The position numbers were made by a program, and so were the translations under genes. 5,599 bases of DNA from an uncultured Acidimicrobium sp. (lineage in GTDB: Bacteria; Actinomycetota; Acidimicrobiia; Acidimicrobiales; Ilumatobacteraceae), in the NCBI GenBank assembly GCA_903853285.1, contig CAINTF010000198.1, positions 1 through 5,599 of the forward strand, read 5' to 3'. Below, piece by piece: positions 1-5,599 of the stretch; within the stretch, counting starts at the first letter, position 1, and the number at the start of each line of letters is the position of its first letter. The notes under the pieces are model-generated. The model had not been told where the DNA came from and made no database searches. It worked only from the letters and a program-made list of their open reading frames with translations.

Positions 1-528
1 GCCTCGACCGCTTTCACGAATGCCAGTGGTTGTTGCAACAGCAACTTCGCCCCAGCCATCGTCGTAGTTGGATTCTTCAACGCGCACACGTGAGTCCATA
101 CCAAGCGTAAGTTTTTCAAGTTCTTTCGTGAGCGAGATCTTGTCGGCCGTTGCGTATGCAGCCAATTCGTCGTCCCAAAACTTTTGTGGAATTTGAGCAA
201 CACCATCTGGTTCGGCAAGGCCTGCGTATTCATCTGGCGTACCAAAAGCAACGTTGTCACGCGCATCGGCAAGTACTTCGGCAATGGCGTCGGCATCAAG
301 AGTGCCTGCATAGGCAAAGCCGGTGCGACCATCTTTGATTACTCGAATGCCAATGCCTTCGCTTTGCGCCGAAACGAAATGCTCTACTTCGCCTTCATAC
401 ACGCGCACTGCAGTCTCGCCACCACGGCTGACATAGGCCTCAATTTGCTCGCCTTTCGAGGCCTTAGCAACTACTCGGTCAACAATTGCTTGCAGATCGG
501 GAACGCTATTGCTTGAGCTATTGCTCAT
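1..528 (-). CDS. tldE: TldE/PmbA-family metallopeptidase subunit, N-terminal part (cut by window edge)
   Basis: Reading leftward from 528, 176 codons stay open to the window edge, so the C-terminal part is missing. The product starts MSNSSSNSVPDLQAIVDRVV. It shows the N-terminal fold expected of PmbA/TldE proteins: an amphipathic helix, a strand with EAYVSRGGETAVRVYEGEVE, then EGIGIRVIKDGRTGFAYAGT near residues 57-76, followed by a helix rich in Ala and Asp. In known systems TldE pairs with TldD to form a cytoplasmic heterodimeric peptidase that degrades unfolded peptides and trims the leader of some modified peptides such as microcin B17. TldE lacks the metal site, though the region needed to confirm that lies outside the window. 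The ATG at 526-528 overlaps the tldD stop codon (TGA, 525-527), which fixes the start and points to translational coupling. A GGTGG sequence sits nine bases upstream. An N-terminal TldD-like paralogue is an alternative but less likely, because a full tldD lies directly upstream. Confidence 0.87.
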   Translation of the reverse strand, partial: MSNSSSNSVPDLQAIVDRVVAKASKGEQIEAYVSRGGETAVRVYEGEVEHFVSAQSEGIGIRVIKDGRTGFAYAGTLDADAIAEVLADARDNVAFGTPDEYAGLAEPDGVAQIPQKFWDDELAAYATADKISLTKELEKLTLGMDSRVRVEESNYDDGWGEVAVATTTGIRESGRG

Positions 529-1940
529 GCTGCTGTTCCACCAATGGTCATTGCCTTCACCCGCAGCGTTGGTTGACCATCGCCCACTGGCACGCCCTGG
601 CCATCTTTTCCGCACATGCCAGGGTTGCCCATAGCAAAGTCATTGCCAAGTAAGTCGATGTCTTTCAACACCTGTGGTCCGTTACCAATCAAGTTGCTTT
701 CGCGCAACGGTTCAGTGATCTCACCATTTTCGATGAGGTATGCCTCGACCATTCCAAACACGAAGTCGCCACTTGCTGTGTCAACACTGCCGCCGCCAAG
801 TTTCGCCACATACACACCGTGTTCAGTTGCGCGCACAATGTCATCGGGGTCTTCGGTTCCGTTGGTTACAAACGTGTTGGTCATGCGCACCATCGGCAAG
901 TCTGCATAACTCTGTCGACGACCGTTGCCGCTTTGACGACGGTTCTCTTTGCGTGCTCGTAAGAAGTCCCACATGTAGTCGGTCAAAATCCCGTTTTCAA
1001 TTAGTACGTTGCGTTGCGATGGATGACCTTCATCGTCAATACCAATTGCGCCCCACTCTCCGCTCATCGTTCCATCATCAATTAATGTCACGAGAGGTGA
1101 AGCAACAAGTTCGCCCATCTTGCCGCGATACACGCTTGCGCCTTTGCCAACAAGGTCTGCTTCAAGTCCGTGTCCGCATGCTTCGTGAAACAACACACCG
1201 CCACTGCCCTGCTTGATCACAACCGGCAGCGAACCCGATGGTGCTGGTCGTGCTTGCAGTTTTACAATTGCTTGCTTCGCTGCACGGATTGCCATCTCTT
1301 CAACATCGTTCTCATCGAACACTTCAAAACCAATGGTGTGACCAAGCGAGTCATAACCGGTTTGCATTCCTGCATCGCCTGTTGCCACAACACTCACACG
1401 AAACAATGTGCGAACTTGATCATCGGCGCTAAACACTCCGTCACTGTTAGCAACCAAGATGCGCTTGTACGAGTCGCCATACGCTGCCGACACTTGCACG
1501 ATTGCTCCGTCGATTGAACGAGCTGCAGCATTGGCCCTATTCAGCAATGCAACCTTGCTTGCTTTTGGAACTTCGTTCGGTGCAATACGCACGGTGTTTA
1601 CAGGGTGGCGCAGCAACGTTTGAAGAGCAATCTTGTGCACTCCGCCGTCCCCTTGGCGTGCTGCGGCAGCAGCAGCTTCAGCGGCTGCAAGTAGCCCGCG
1701 TTCAGACAAGTCTGATGTGTGGGCAAAACCTGTTGTTTCGCCAGCGACCACACGAATACCAGCGCCGCGGTCGCGGCCGCTTGTGACTTGCTCGACCTTG
1801 CCATCATCGAGCCCAGCCGATGTAGAGCGCTTGTCCTCTATATAGATCTCTGAAAACTCGGCCCCAGTGCTCCGGCCCTTAGCCAACACTTTGGCTATTA
1901 CATCGGCTTCAACAAGATTCTCGCGAGTGCTTATAGACAT
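525..1940 (-). CDS. tldD: TldD metallopeptidase, catalytic subunit
   Basis: A 471-residue protein if started at MSISTREN, close to the roughly 480 residues of E. coli TldD. The N-terminal domain has GKVEQVTSGRDRGAGIRVVA (about 48-67) and GFAHTSDLS. The metallopeptidase motif HEACGHGLEAD lies at 252-262, with His252, Glu253 and His257 forming HExxxH. The C-terminal PGMCGKDGQGVPVGDGQP supplies the conserved Cys443. In the family the two histidines and this cysteine bind zinc and the glutamate is catalytic, so all key residues are present and the enzyme should be active. The TldD-TldE heterodimer is cytoplasmic and cleaves flexible peptides. The frame extends to 2066, but those extra 42 codons cover the start of the divergent gene and look unlike the family. 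ATG codons at 1946 and 1940 are both possible. I prefer 1940, because an AGG lies nine bases upstream and a TAGGCT -10-like hexamer seven bases upstream. Its last bases overlap tldE by four. Confidence 0.94.
   Translation of the reverse strand: MSISTRENLVEADVIAKVLAKGRSTGAEFSEIYIEDKRSTSAGLDDGKVEQVTSGRDRGAGIRVVAGETTGFAHTSDLSERGLLAAAEAAAAAARQGDGGVHKIALQTLLRHPVNTVRIAPNEVPKASKVALLNRANAAARSIDGAIVQVSAAYGDSYKRILVANSDGVFSADDQVRTLFRVSVVATGDAGMQTGYDSLGHTIGFEVFDENDVEEMAIRAAKQAIVKLQARPAPSGSLPVVIKQGSGGVLFHEACGHGLEADLVGKGASVYRGKMGELVASPLVTLIDDGTMSGEWGAIGIDDEGHPSQRNVLIENGILTDYMWDFLRARKENRRQSGNGRRQSYADLPMVRMTNTFVTNGTEDPDDIVRATEHGVYVAKLGGGSVDTASGDFVFGMVEAYLIENGEITEPLRESNLIGNGPQVLKDIDLLGNDFAMGNPGMCGKDGQGVPVGDGQPTLRVKAMTIGGTAA
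538..542 (-). promoter_or_regulatory. Probable ribosome binding site of tldE inside the end of tldD
   Basis: On the minus strand GGTGG occupies this position, nine bases before the tldE ATG at 526-528. It is complementary to part of the 16S rRNA anti-Shine-Dalgarno tail. Together with the ATGA stop/start overlap it supports coupled translation of the two subunits. It is the only convincing Shine-Dalgarno-like sequence I see before a gene in this window. Confidence 0.5.
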
Positions 1941-1963
1941 GGTCATCAGCCTACAATTTTTAT
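1941..1963. promoter_or_regulatory. 23-base divergent start region between tldD and the PAP2 gene
   Basis: The two start codons face away from each other with only 23 bases between them. On the plus strand TACAAT (1952-1957) matches five of six bases of the -10 consensus and ends six bases before the GTG at 1964. Transcription from it would begin at or beside the start codon, giving a leaderless or nearly leaderless message. On the minus strand TAGGCT (1953-1948) fits the loose actinobacterial TANNNT form seven bases before the ATG at 1940, so the two hexamers overlap. No convincing -35 hexamer accompanies either. Leaderless messages are common in Actinobacteria; that both genes use one here is inference. 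Confidence 0.4.
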
Positions 1964-2854
1964 GTGACAAGCAGCCCGAAGCCAGCAACGGCGGTTGCTG
2001 TGCCACGCCACCACCGCACTTTGTGGTGGAAAGAGGCGTTAATTGTTGCTGCGTTCTACACCACATATACGTTGATCAGAAACCGTTTTGGTTCGGCGTT
2101 TGTCAATGGCGAGGACCGTCCAGTGCACGCATTCACAAACGCAATGCGAGTGATCAAACTTGAGCGACTCATCGGTCTTTTTCATGAAGAATCGATTCAA
2201 GGATTTTTCTTGCCGCATGTGTGGTTAATCAAAGCGATGAACACGTATTACGGCACTGCGCATTTTTTTGTAACTCTTAGTGTGTTTGTGTTGCTGTTTC
2301 GCCGCCGCCCAGATGTATTCGGCCAGTGGCGCAACACACTTGCAGCGATGACCGCATTAGCAATCGTCGGTTTTGTTTTATTTCCGCTCATGCCACCACG
2401 ACTGCTTGATGCGCCATGCCCAAAAGCAGGCGTTGGCTTCGGCGGTGCGTGCATCGAGAGCCCATTGCGCAACTACAACGGTGCCCTCAACTTTGGTTTC
2501 GATGACACCGTCGAGATATTCGGTGGTCCATTGCACTTCAACAAAGGTGCGGCCGCAAAACTTTCTAATCAATATGCGGCAATGCCCTCATTGCACATTG
2601 GTTGGTCAACATGGTGTGTGTTTGCACTTTGGCCAATTACCAAAAAGCGATGGCAGCGAATTGCATTGTTTTTGTATCCGATGCTGACCTTATTTTGCAT
2701 CATCGTCACCGCTAACCATTTTTGGCTCGATGGTTTAGGTGGATTAATTGTCTTCGGAGTTGGCTATGTCTTGGGCACACAGCTTCATCGATGGAACCAC
2801 CGCAGGCTCGACCTGAAACTGGCTACCCAAATGGCGTCACATCCGTCTTTTTAG
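1964..2854 (+). CDS. PAP2-superfamily membrane protein, Aur1/inositolphosphotransferase-like type
   Basis: A 296-residue integral membrane protein with about six hydrophobic segments (roughly 21-40, 97-113, 126-144, 212-226, 232-250 and 257-272). The family signature motifs are present: KLERLIGLFHEE (65-76), PPRLL (144-148), MPSLHIGW (207-214, His211) and TANHFWLDGLGG (249-260, His252 and Asp256). In PAP2 enzymes these histidines and the aspartate form the active site for breaking or transferring a phosphoester, and the ER..G..HE and ANHFWLD forms are typical of the Aur1-like branch. Likely substrates are lipid phosphates or phospholipid headgroups at the membrane; which one cannot be told. 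GTG at 1964 is the first possible start after an in-frame TAG at 1934-1936. A second GTG at 2000 would drop 12 poorly conserved residues and is a real alternative. There is no Shine-Dalgarno sequence. The gene diverges from tldD and lies 57 bases before dxs in the same direction. Confidence 0.85.
   Translation: MTSSPKPATAVAVPRHHRTLWWKEALIVAAFYTTYTLIRNRFGSAFVNGEDRPVHAFTNAMRVIKLERLIGLFHEESIQGFFLPHVWLIKAMNTYYGTAHFFVTLSVFVLLFRRRPDVFGQWRNTLAAMTALAIVGFVLFPLMPPRLLDAPCPKAGVGFGGACIESPLRNYNGALNFGFDDTVEIFGGPLHFNKGAAAKLSNQYAAMPSLHIGWSTWCVFALWPITKKRWQRIALFLYPMLTLFCIIVTANHFWLDGLGGLIVFGVGYVLGTQLHRWNHRRLDLKLATQMASHPSF
1983..2000. repeat. Perfect 7-bp inverted repeat with 4-base loop
   Basis: CAGCAAC (1983-1989) and GTTGCTG (1994-2000) are exact reverse complements around GGCG. 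The repeat lies 43 bases upstream of the tldD start and within codons 7-13 of the PAP2 gene as called from 1964, and it ends on the first base of the alternative GTG at 2000. It could be a protein-binding site for the divergent pair or an mRNA hairpin, or it could be chance in Ala/Val codons. No T-run follows, so it is not a terminator. Confidence 0.4.
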
Positions 2855-2857
2855 TCA

Positions 2858-2896
2858 CAGCCCCAAATCGCCTTATTAGCGCGGCAGGTCCGTCAG
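2858..2896 (+). repeat. Intergenic element upstream of dxs, copy 1
   Basis: This stretch begins three bases after the PAP2 stop codon and ends 15 bases before the dxs ATG. It is built of CAGCCCCAAATC, nine variable bases, GCGCGGCAGG, one base, then CCGTCAG. The same blocks recur in the same order at 5520-5559. The first 31 positions align without a gap, with 22 identities, and CCGTCAG follows after a one-base length difference. Its position suggests a promoter or operator for dxs. A CGG..CCG pairing (2882-2884 with 2890-2892) is possible but short. Function is inference. Confidence 0.5.
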
Positions 2897-2911
2897 ATAG
2901 CGTAAATATCC

Positions 2912-4846
2912 ATGGTTCTTGAAGTAATCCGTCAACCCAGTGATCTAAGAGGTTTGACGGCTCCTGAGCTCGAGCAACTGGCTGCCGAGATCCGCGAATT
3001 TGTTGTTGCTGCAGTTTCCGAAACGGGTGGACATTTGGGCTCCAACTTGGGTGCCGTCGAACTCACGCTTGCCCTTCATCGAGTATTCGATTCGCCGCGC
3101 GACGCCATTTTGTGGGACACAGGCCATCAGGCTTACATCCACAAGATTGTTACTGGCAGGCGAGGCGGTTTCAGCCAACTGCGCCAGGCTGGCGGCATAT
3201 CTGGTTATCCAAGTCGTGAGGAAAGCGTGCACGACTTCATCGAAAATAGTCATGCATCTACCGTGCTCAGTTATGCATACGGTCTTGCTGTTGCCCGCGA
3301 TGCAGGCAAGACACCAGACCGCAGACACATTGTTGCCATCATCGGCGATGGCTCAATGACGGGCGGCATGGCGTATGAGGCGCTCAATAATCTGGGTCAC
3401 TCTGGCAAACGCGTCATCATTATTCTCAACGACAACGGTCGAAGCTATGCGCCAACGATTTCTAATCTCACAAAGGGCGGCCCAGCCGAGCGAGTCTCAC
3501 GAAAGCTTTCCAACAAACTCACCGATATTCGTCTCAATCCTGTGTATGTGCGGCGTCAACGCAAGTTTGAAACATTTCTCAAAAAACTACCGTTCATAGG
3601 TAAGCAAGCCGAGCGCGGAATGGAAGCGTTCAAGGCAGGCGTTCGAGAGTTTTTGCAACCACCAGCATTTTTTGAAGCACTCGGTGTTCGATACATCGGA
3701 CCAATCGATGGACACGACATGAAAGCAATGGAATTTGCATTCACTGCCGCACAACAACGGGTCGAGGAAGGTCCAATCGTTATTCACGTGATTACTCAAA
3801 AAGGTCGTGGATACTCGCCAGCAGAGGATGATGACGAAAAACATTTGCACGATGCACCAGTGTTTGACCCAATAAATGGTCCACCAAAATCTGTGCCTAC
3901 TGGTTACACCGAAGCGTTTGCTGACACCATCATCAAACTCGCCGAACAAGATTCACGCATTGTTGCAATCACTGCCGCGATGCCTGGGCCAACAGGTTTG
4001 ATTCAGTTTCAAGAACATTTTCCAGATCGTTTCTTCGACGTAGGCATTGCCGAGCAACATGCGGTCACTGCGGCTGCTGGTATGGCAATGGGTGGCATGC
4101 GCCCCGTCGTTGCGTTGTACTCAACCTTTTTGAATCGCGCATGGGACCAAGTTGTCTATGACGTTGCAATGCATCGCTTGCCAGTGATTTTCTGTCTCGA
4201 TCGCGCGGGCATTACAGGTGACGACGGTCCAAGCCATCACGGCGTCTACGACATGGCGCTGCTCTCCAAAGTTCCCGGCATGCGCGTACTTGCACCGTCG
4301 AGCACTCAAGACTTGCAACAAATGTTGAGTGACGCCATCTCGCTCGCCGACACTGGCCCGGTTGCTATTCGATACCCAAAGGGCTTGGCCCGCAATGTCG
4401 ATGAAAATGACATCGGTTCAGGCCTGCAGGCACGCAAACTTGTTGACGGTCCAACCAAGCGCGTGTGCATCTTGGCTATCGGCAAACTCGTTGGTGCAGC
4501 ACTCGAGGCCGCCGAAACACTTCAGGCCAGCAATGTTGATGTGACGGTGTGGGACGTACGCTCGTGCTCCCCGCTTGACCCAGCAATGATCGCTGACGCA
4601 ATACAACACGATGTCGTAATTACCGCCGAAGACGGCATTCGTGATGGCGGCATTGGCATGACGATCGAGAACACGATCAACGATTTATTCCAGGCAGCAA
4701 CGGGACATAAACGACCCATTGTCCAGGTGCTTGGCGTCCCCACAACGTTTGTGCCCACCGCCAAACCCAATGTGATTCTTCACCAAATGGGCCTCGACGC
4801 ACAAGGTATTGTTGAAGCTGTGCTCAACACAATTGGTGCGAGATAA
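2912..4846 (+). CDS. dxs: 1-deoxy-D-xylulose-5-phosphate synthase
   Basis: A complete 644-residue DXS, slightly longer than the 620 residues of the E. coli enzyme. It condenses pyruvate and glyceraldehyde 3-phosphate into DXP, the first step of the MEP route to isoprenoids, and DXP also feeds thiamine and pyridoxal synthesis in many bacteria. Visible landmarks in order are GGHLGSNLG (39-47, His41), DTGHQAY (69-75), the thiamine diphosphate/Mg motif from GDGSMTGG (145-152) to NDN (173-175), IDGHD (265-269), GIAEQH (378-383) with catalytic Glu381, DRAGITGDDGPSHHG (430-444) and the C-terminal transketolase-type domain from about 515. No key residue is missing. The start is well fixed: an in-frame TAA (2903-2905) stands three codons before the ATG. 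No Shine-Dalgarno sequence precedes it, so initiation may be leaderless or SD-independent. It is followed after two bases by a TetR regulator, so the two are very probably one transcript. Confidence 0.97.
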   Translation: MVLEVIRQPSDLRGLTAPELEQLAAEIREFVVAAVSETGGHLGSNLGAVELTLALHRVFDSPRDAILWDTGHQAYIHKIVTGRRGGFSQLRQAGGISGYPSREESVHDFIENSHASTVLSYAYGLAVARDAGKTPDRRHIVAIIGDGSMTGGMAYEALNNLGHSGKRVIIILNDNGRSYAPTISNLTKGGPAERVSRKLSNKLTDIRLNPVYVRRQRKFETFLKKLPFIGKQAERGMEAFKAGVREFLQPPAFFEALGVRYIGPIDGHDMKAMEFAFTAAQQRVEEGPIVIHVITQKGRGYSPAEDDDEKHLHDAPVFDPINGPPKSVPTGYTEAFADTIIKLAEQDSRIVAITAAMPGPTGLIQFQEHFPDRFFDVGIAEQHAVTAAAGMAMGGMRPVVALYSTFLNRAWDQVVYDVAMHRLPVIFCLDRAGITGDDGPSHHGVYDMALLSKVPGMRVLAPSSTQDLQQMLSDAISLADTGPVAIRYPKGLARNVDENDIGSGLQARKLVDGPTKRVCILAIGKLVGAALEAAETLQASNVDVTVWDVRSCSPLDPAMIADAIQHDVVITAEDGIRDGGIGMTIENTINDLFQAATGHKRPIVQVLGVPTTFVPTAKPNVILHQMGLDAQGIVEAVLNTIGAR

Positions 4847-4848
4847 CG

Positions 4849-5517
4849 ATGCCCGAGAATTCTGGGTCAATCGTCAACATTGACGGTCGCCTACGCCGAT
4901 CGTCCGCGCTCGCAACCAAAGAGAAAATACTGCAAGCTGCTGTTGCAGAAATTGCCGACCGTGGCTACGAGCGTGCCCGCCTTGTCGACATTGCCGAACG
5001 CGCCGATCTCACTGTTGGTTCGGTTTACACATGGTTTAAAAACAAGTCCGACTTGTTTAATGCCGCACTCGAGTATTCACTTGCCCAGCAACAAGAAAAA
5101 AACTTGGCTTTCGCGGACTCTGACGCAGCTCGCGAATTAGAGACCGAGCCAAACTCTCATTGGCTCGTGCTAATTGCCATGCTCGCACCTCGTCACATGA
5201 TTTTCGACAAAGGACCTACCGATGCTCAAAAGCTCCTCATTGAAGCTCTGAAATCGGCTTGGCGCGACGAAGAGTCGTACGACACAGTTCGTCCTCAGAT
5301 TGCCAAATTACTTGATCAGTACAAAGCAATCGTTGAAAACGCAATGGAATCTGGATCAATTGACAATGCGCTCGATGCCGGATTGCTGGCTCGGTTATTT
5401 ATTGCCTTTCCCGTCGGGCTTTCATTGCTCACGCTTTCAGGATTACCCGACCCAGACCCTGCCGAATTCCTTCCGTTTTTCCAGCGCTTCGATAAGACGC
5501 TCAGGCCTCAGGAATAA
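4849..5517 (+). CDS. TetR-family transcriptional regulator
   Basis: A 222-residue protein of usual TetR length. The N-terminal DNA-binding domain is clear: TKEKILQAAVAEIADRGYE (about 23-41) is helix 1, and the helix-turn-helix reads LVDIAERADLTVGSVYTWF (45-63), followed by KNKSDLFNAAL, the typical link to helix 4. The rest (about 85-222) is predicted helical with hydrophobic patches such as LLARLFIAFPVGLSLLTLSG (179-198). It would form the ligand-binding and dimer region, and its ligand is not predictable. Members are usually cytoplasmic dimeric repressors released by a small molecule. The ATG lies two bases after the dxs stop codon with no good ribosome binding site, so translation is probably coupled to dxs. 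Target genes are unknown. dxs itself, or a gene just right of the window, are reasonable candidates because a repeated element flanks the dxs-tetR pair. Confidence 0.92.
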   Translation: MPENSGSIVNIDGRLRRSSALATKEKILQAAVAEIADRGYERARLVDIAERADLTVGSVYTWFKNKSDLFNAALEYSLAQQQEKNLAFADSDAARELETEPNSHWLVLIAMLAPRHMIFDKGPTDAQKLLIEALKSAWRDEESYDTVRPQIAKLLDQYKAIVENAMESGSIDNALDAGLLARLFIAFPVGLSLLTLSGLPDPDPAEFLPFFQRFDKTLRPQE

Positions 5518-5519
5518 TT

Positions 5520-5559
5520 CAGCCTTAAATCTGTCTGGTCGCGCGGCAGGAGCCGTCAG
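5520..5559 (+). repeat. Intergenic element downstream of tetR, copy 2
   Basis: It begins two bases after the tetR stop codon and consists of CAGCCTTAAATC, nine variable bases, GCGCGGCAGG, two bases and CCGTCAG, matching copy 1 at 2858-2896. Here CGGC (5544-5547) can pair with GCCG (5552-5555) around AGGA, a slightly longer hairpin than in copy 1. An AT-rich CATATA follows about five bases later, as TAAATAT follows copy 1. By analogy it may be the control region of a gene starting just beyond the window. The remaining bases to 5599 hold no supportable coding start, RNA gene or terminator. Confidence 0.5.
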
Positions 5560-5599
5560 TCCACATATACGGAGTCACAGCCGGACACGTGGGTGGCAA

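Noticed and set aside
184..516. Plus-strand reading frame of 110 codons opposite tldE
   Set aside because: It is antisense to the conserved PmbA/TldE N-terminal domain, and no motif or start signal supports it.
616..1517. Long plus-strand reading frames (616-909, 740-1216, 1170-1517) opposite tldD
   Set aside because: They lie wholly antisense to a well-conserved peptidase gene and overlap one another in different frames. Their translations show no family features and are rich in Arg, His and Cys, as shadow frames typically are.
1947..1957. CAGCCTACAAT as a possible third copy of the intergenic element
   Set aside because: It resembles the first block, but GCGCGGCAGG and CCGTCAG are absent at the expected distances.
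1965..1970. Minus-strand TTGTCA as a -35 box for tldD
   Set aside because: It lies only 11 bases from the TAGGCT hexamer, too close for a normal promoter spacing.
1941..2066. Upstream extension of tldD to the ATG at 2066
   Set aside because: The added residues are Cys- and Gln-rich, unlike TldD N-termini, and would run across the start of the divergent PAP2 gene. The protein is already family length from 1940.
2061..2071. CCACATATACG, identical to 5561-5571
   Set aside because: One copy is in PAP2 coding sequence and no flanking similarity extends it. An 11-base match of this kind is plausible by chance over the window.
3425..3465. DXS NDNGRSYAP in place of the NDNEMS form of E. coli
   Set aside because: The metal- and cofactor-binding NDN is intact, and this variant is usual in actinobacterial DXS, so it is not a defect.
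3587..3949. Minus-strand reading frame of 120 codons inside dxs
   Set aside because: It is the antisense shadow of a complete DXS and has no recognisable domain.
5589..5599. GTG as the start of a further plus-strand gene
   Set aside because: Only three codons are visible before the window ends, with no ribosome binding site, so nothing supports it.
5518..5599. Rho-independent terminator after tetR
   Set aside because: The only hairpin seen has a four-base-pair stem and no T-run follows.

Overview
The window looks like chromosomal DNA from a bacterium, most likely an actinobacterium. The DXS carries the NDNGRSYAP and AAMPGPTGL variants that I associate with actinobacterial enzymes. Most genes lack a clear Shine-Dalgarno sequence, and base composition is balanced by eye rather than strongly GC-rich. 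This would suit a lineage such as the aquatic Acidimicrobiia, but that assignment is inference. Nothing points to a phage, plasmid or insertion sequence.

Layout. Positions 1-1940 on the minus strand hold a tldD-tldE pair, the two subunits of a TldD/PmbA metallopeptidase. The two reading frames overlap by four bases (ATGA), and tldE runs off the left edge of the window. Only 23 bases separate the tldD start from a divergent plus-strand gene for a multi-pass membrane PAP2-superfamily protein (1964-2854). After a 57-base gap come dxs (2912-4846, complete 1-deoxy-D-xylulose-5-phosphate synthase) and, two bases further on, a TetR-family regulator (4849-5517). The last 82 bases (5518-5599) carry no gene that can be supported.

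How the genes may work together. TldD and TldE form one peptidase and are almost certainly co-expressed. DXS makes the first committed intermediate of the MEP isoprenoid pathway. The PAP2 protein could act on a lipid phosphate, possibly a polyprenyl one, but its substrate cannot be read from the sequence. The TetR gene is placed so that it must be largely co-transcribed with dxs.

The most notable non-coding observation is a short element that directly follows the PAP2 stop codon (2858-2896, just upstream of dxs) and recurs directly after the tetR stop codon (5520-5559). Matching blocks fall at nearly the same spacing in both copies. It may be a shared promoter or operator, possibly linked to the TetR regulator. 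Otherwise the window is mostly ordinary housekeeping sequence, and I found no clear sign of a new defence or mobile system.
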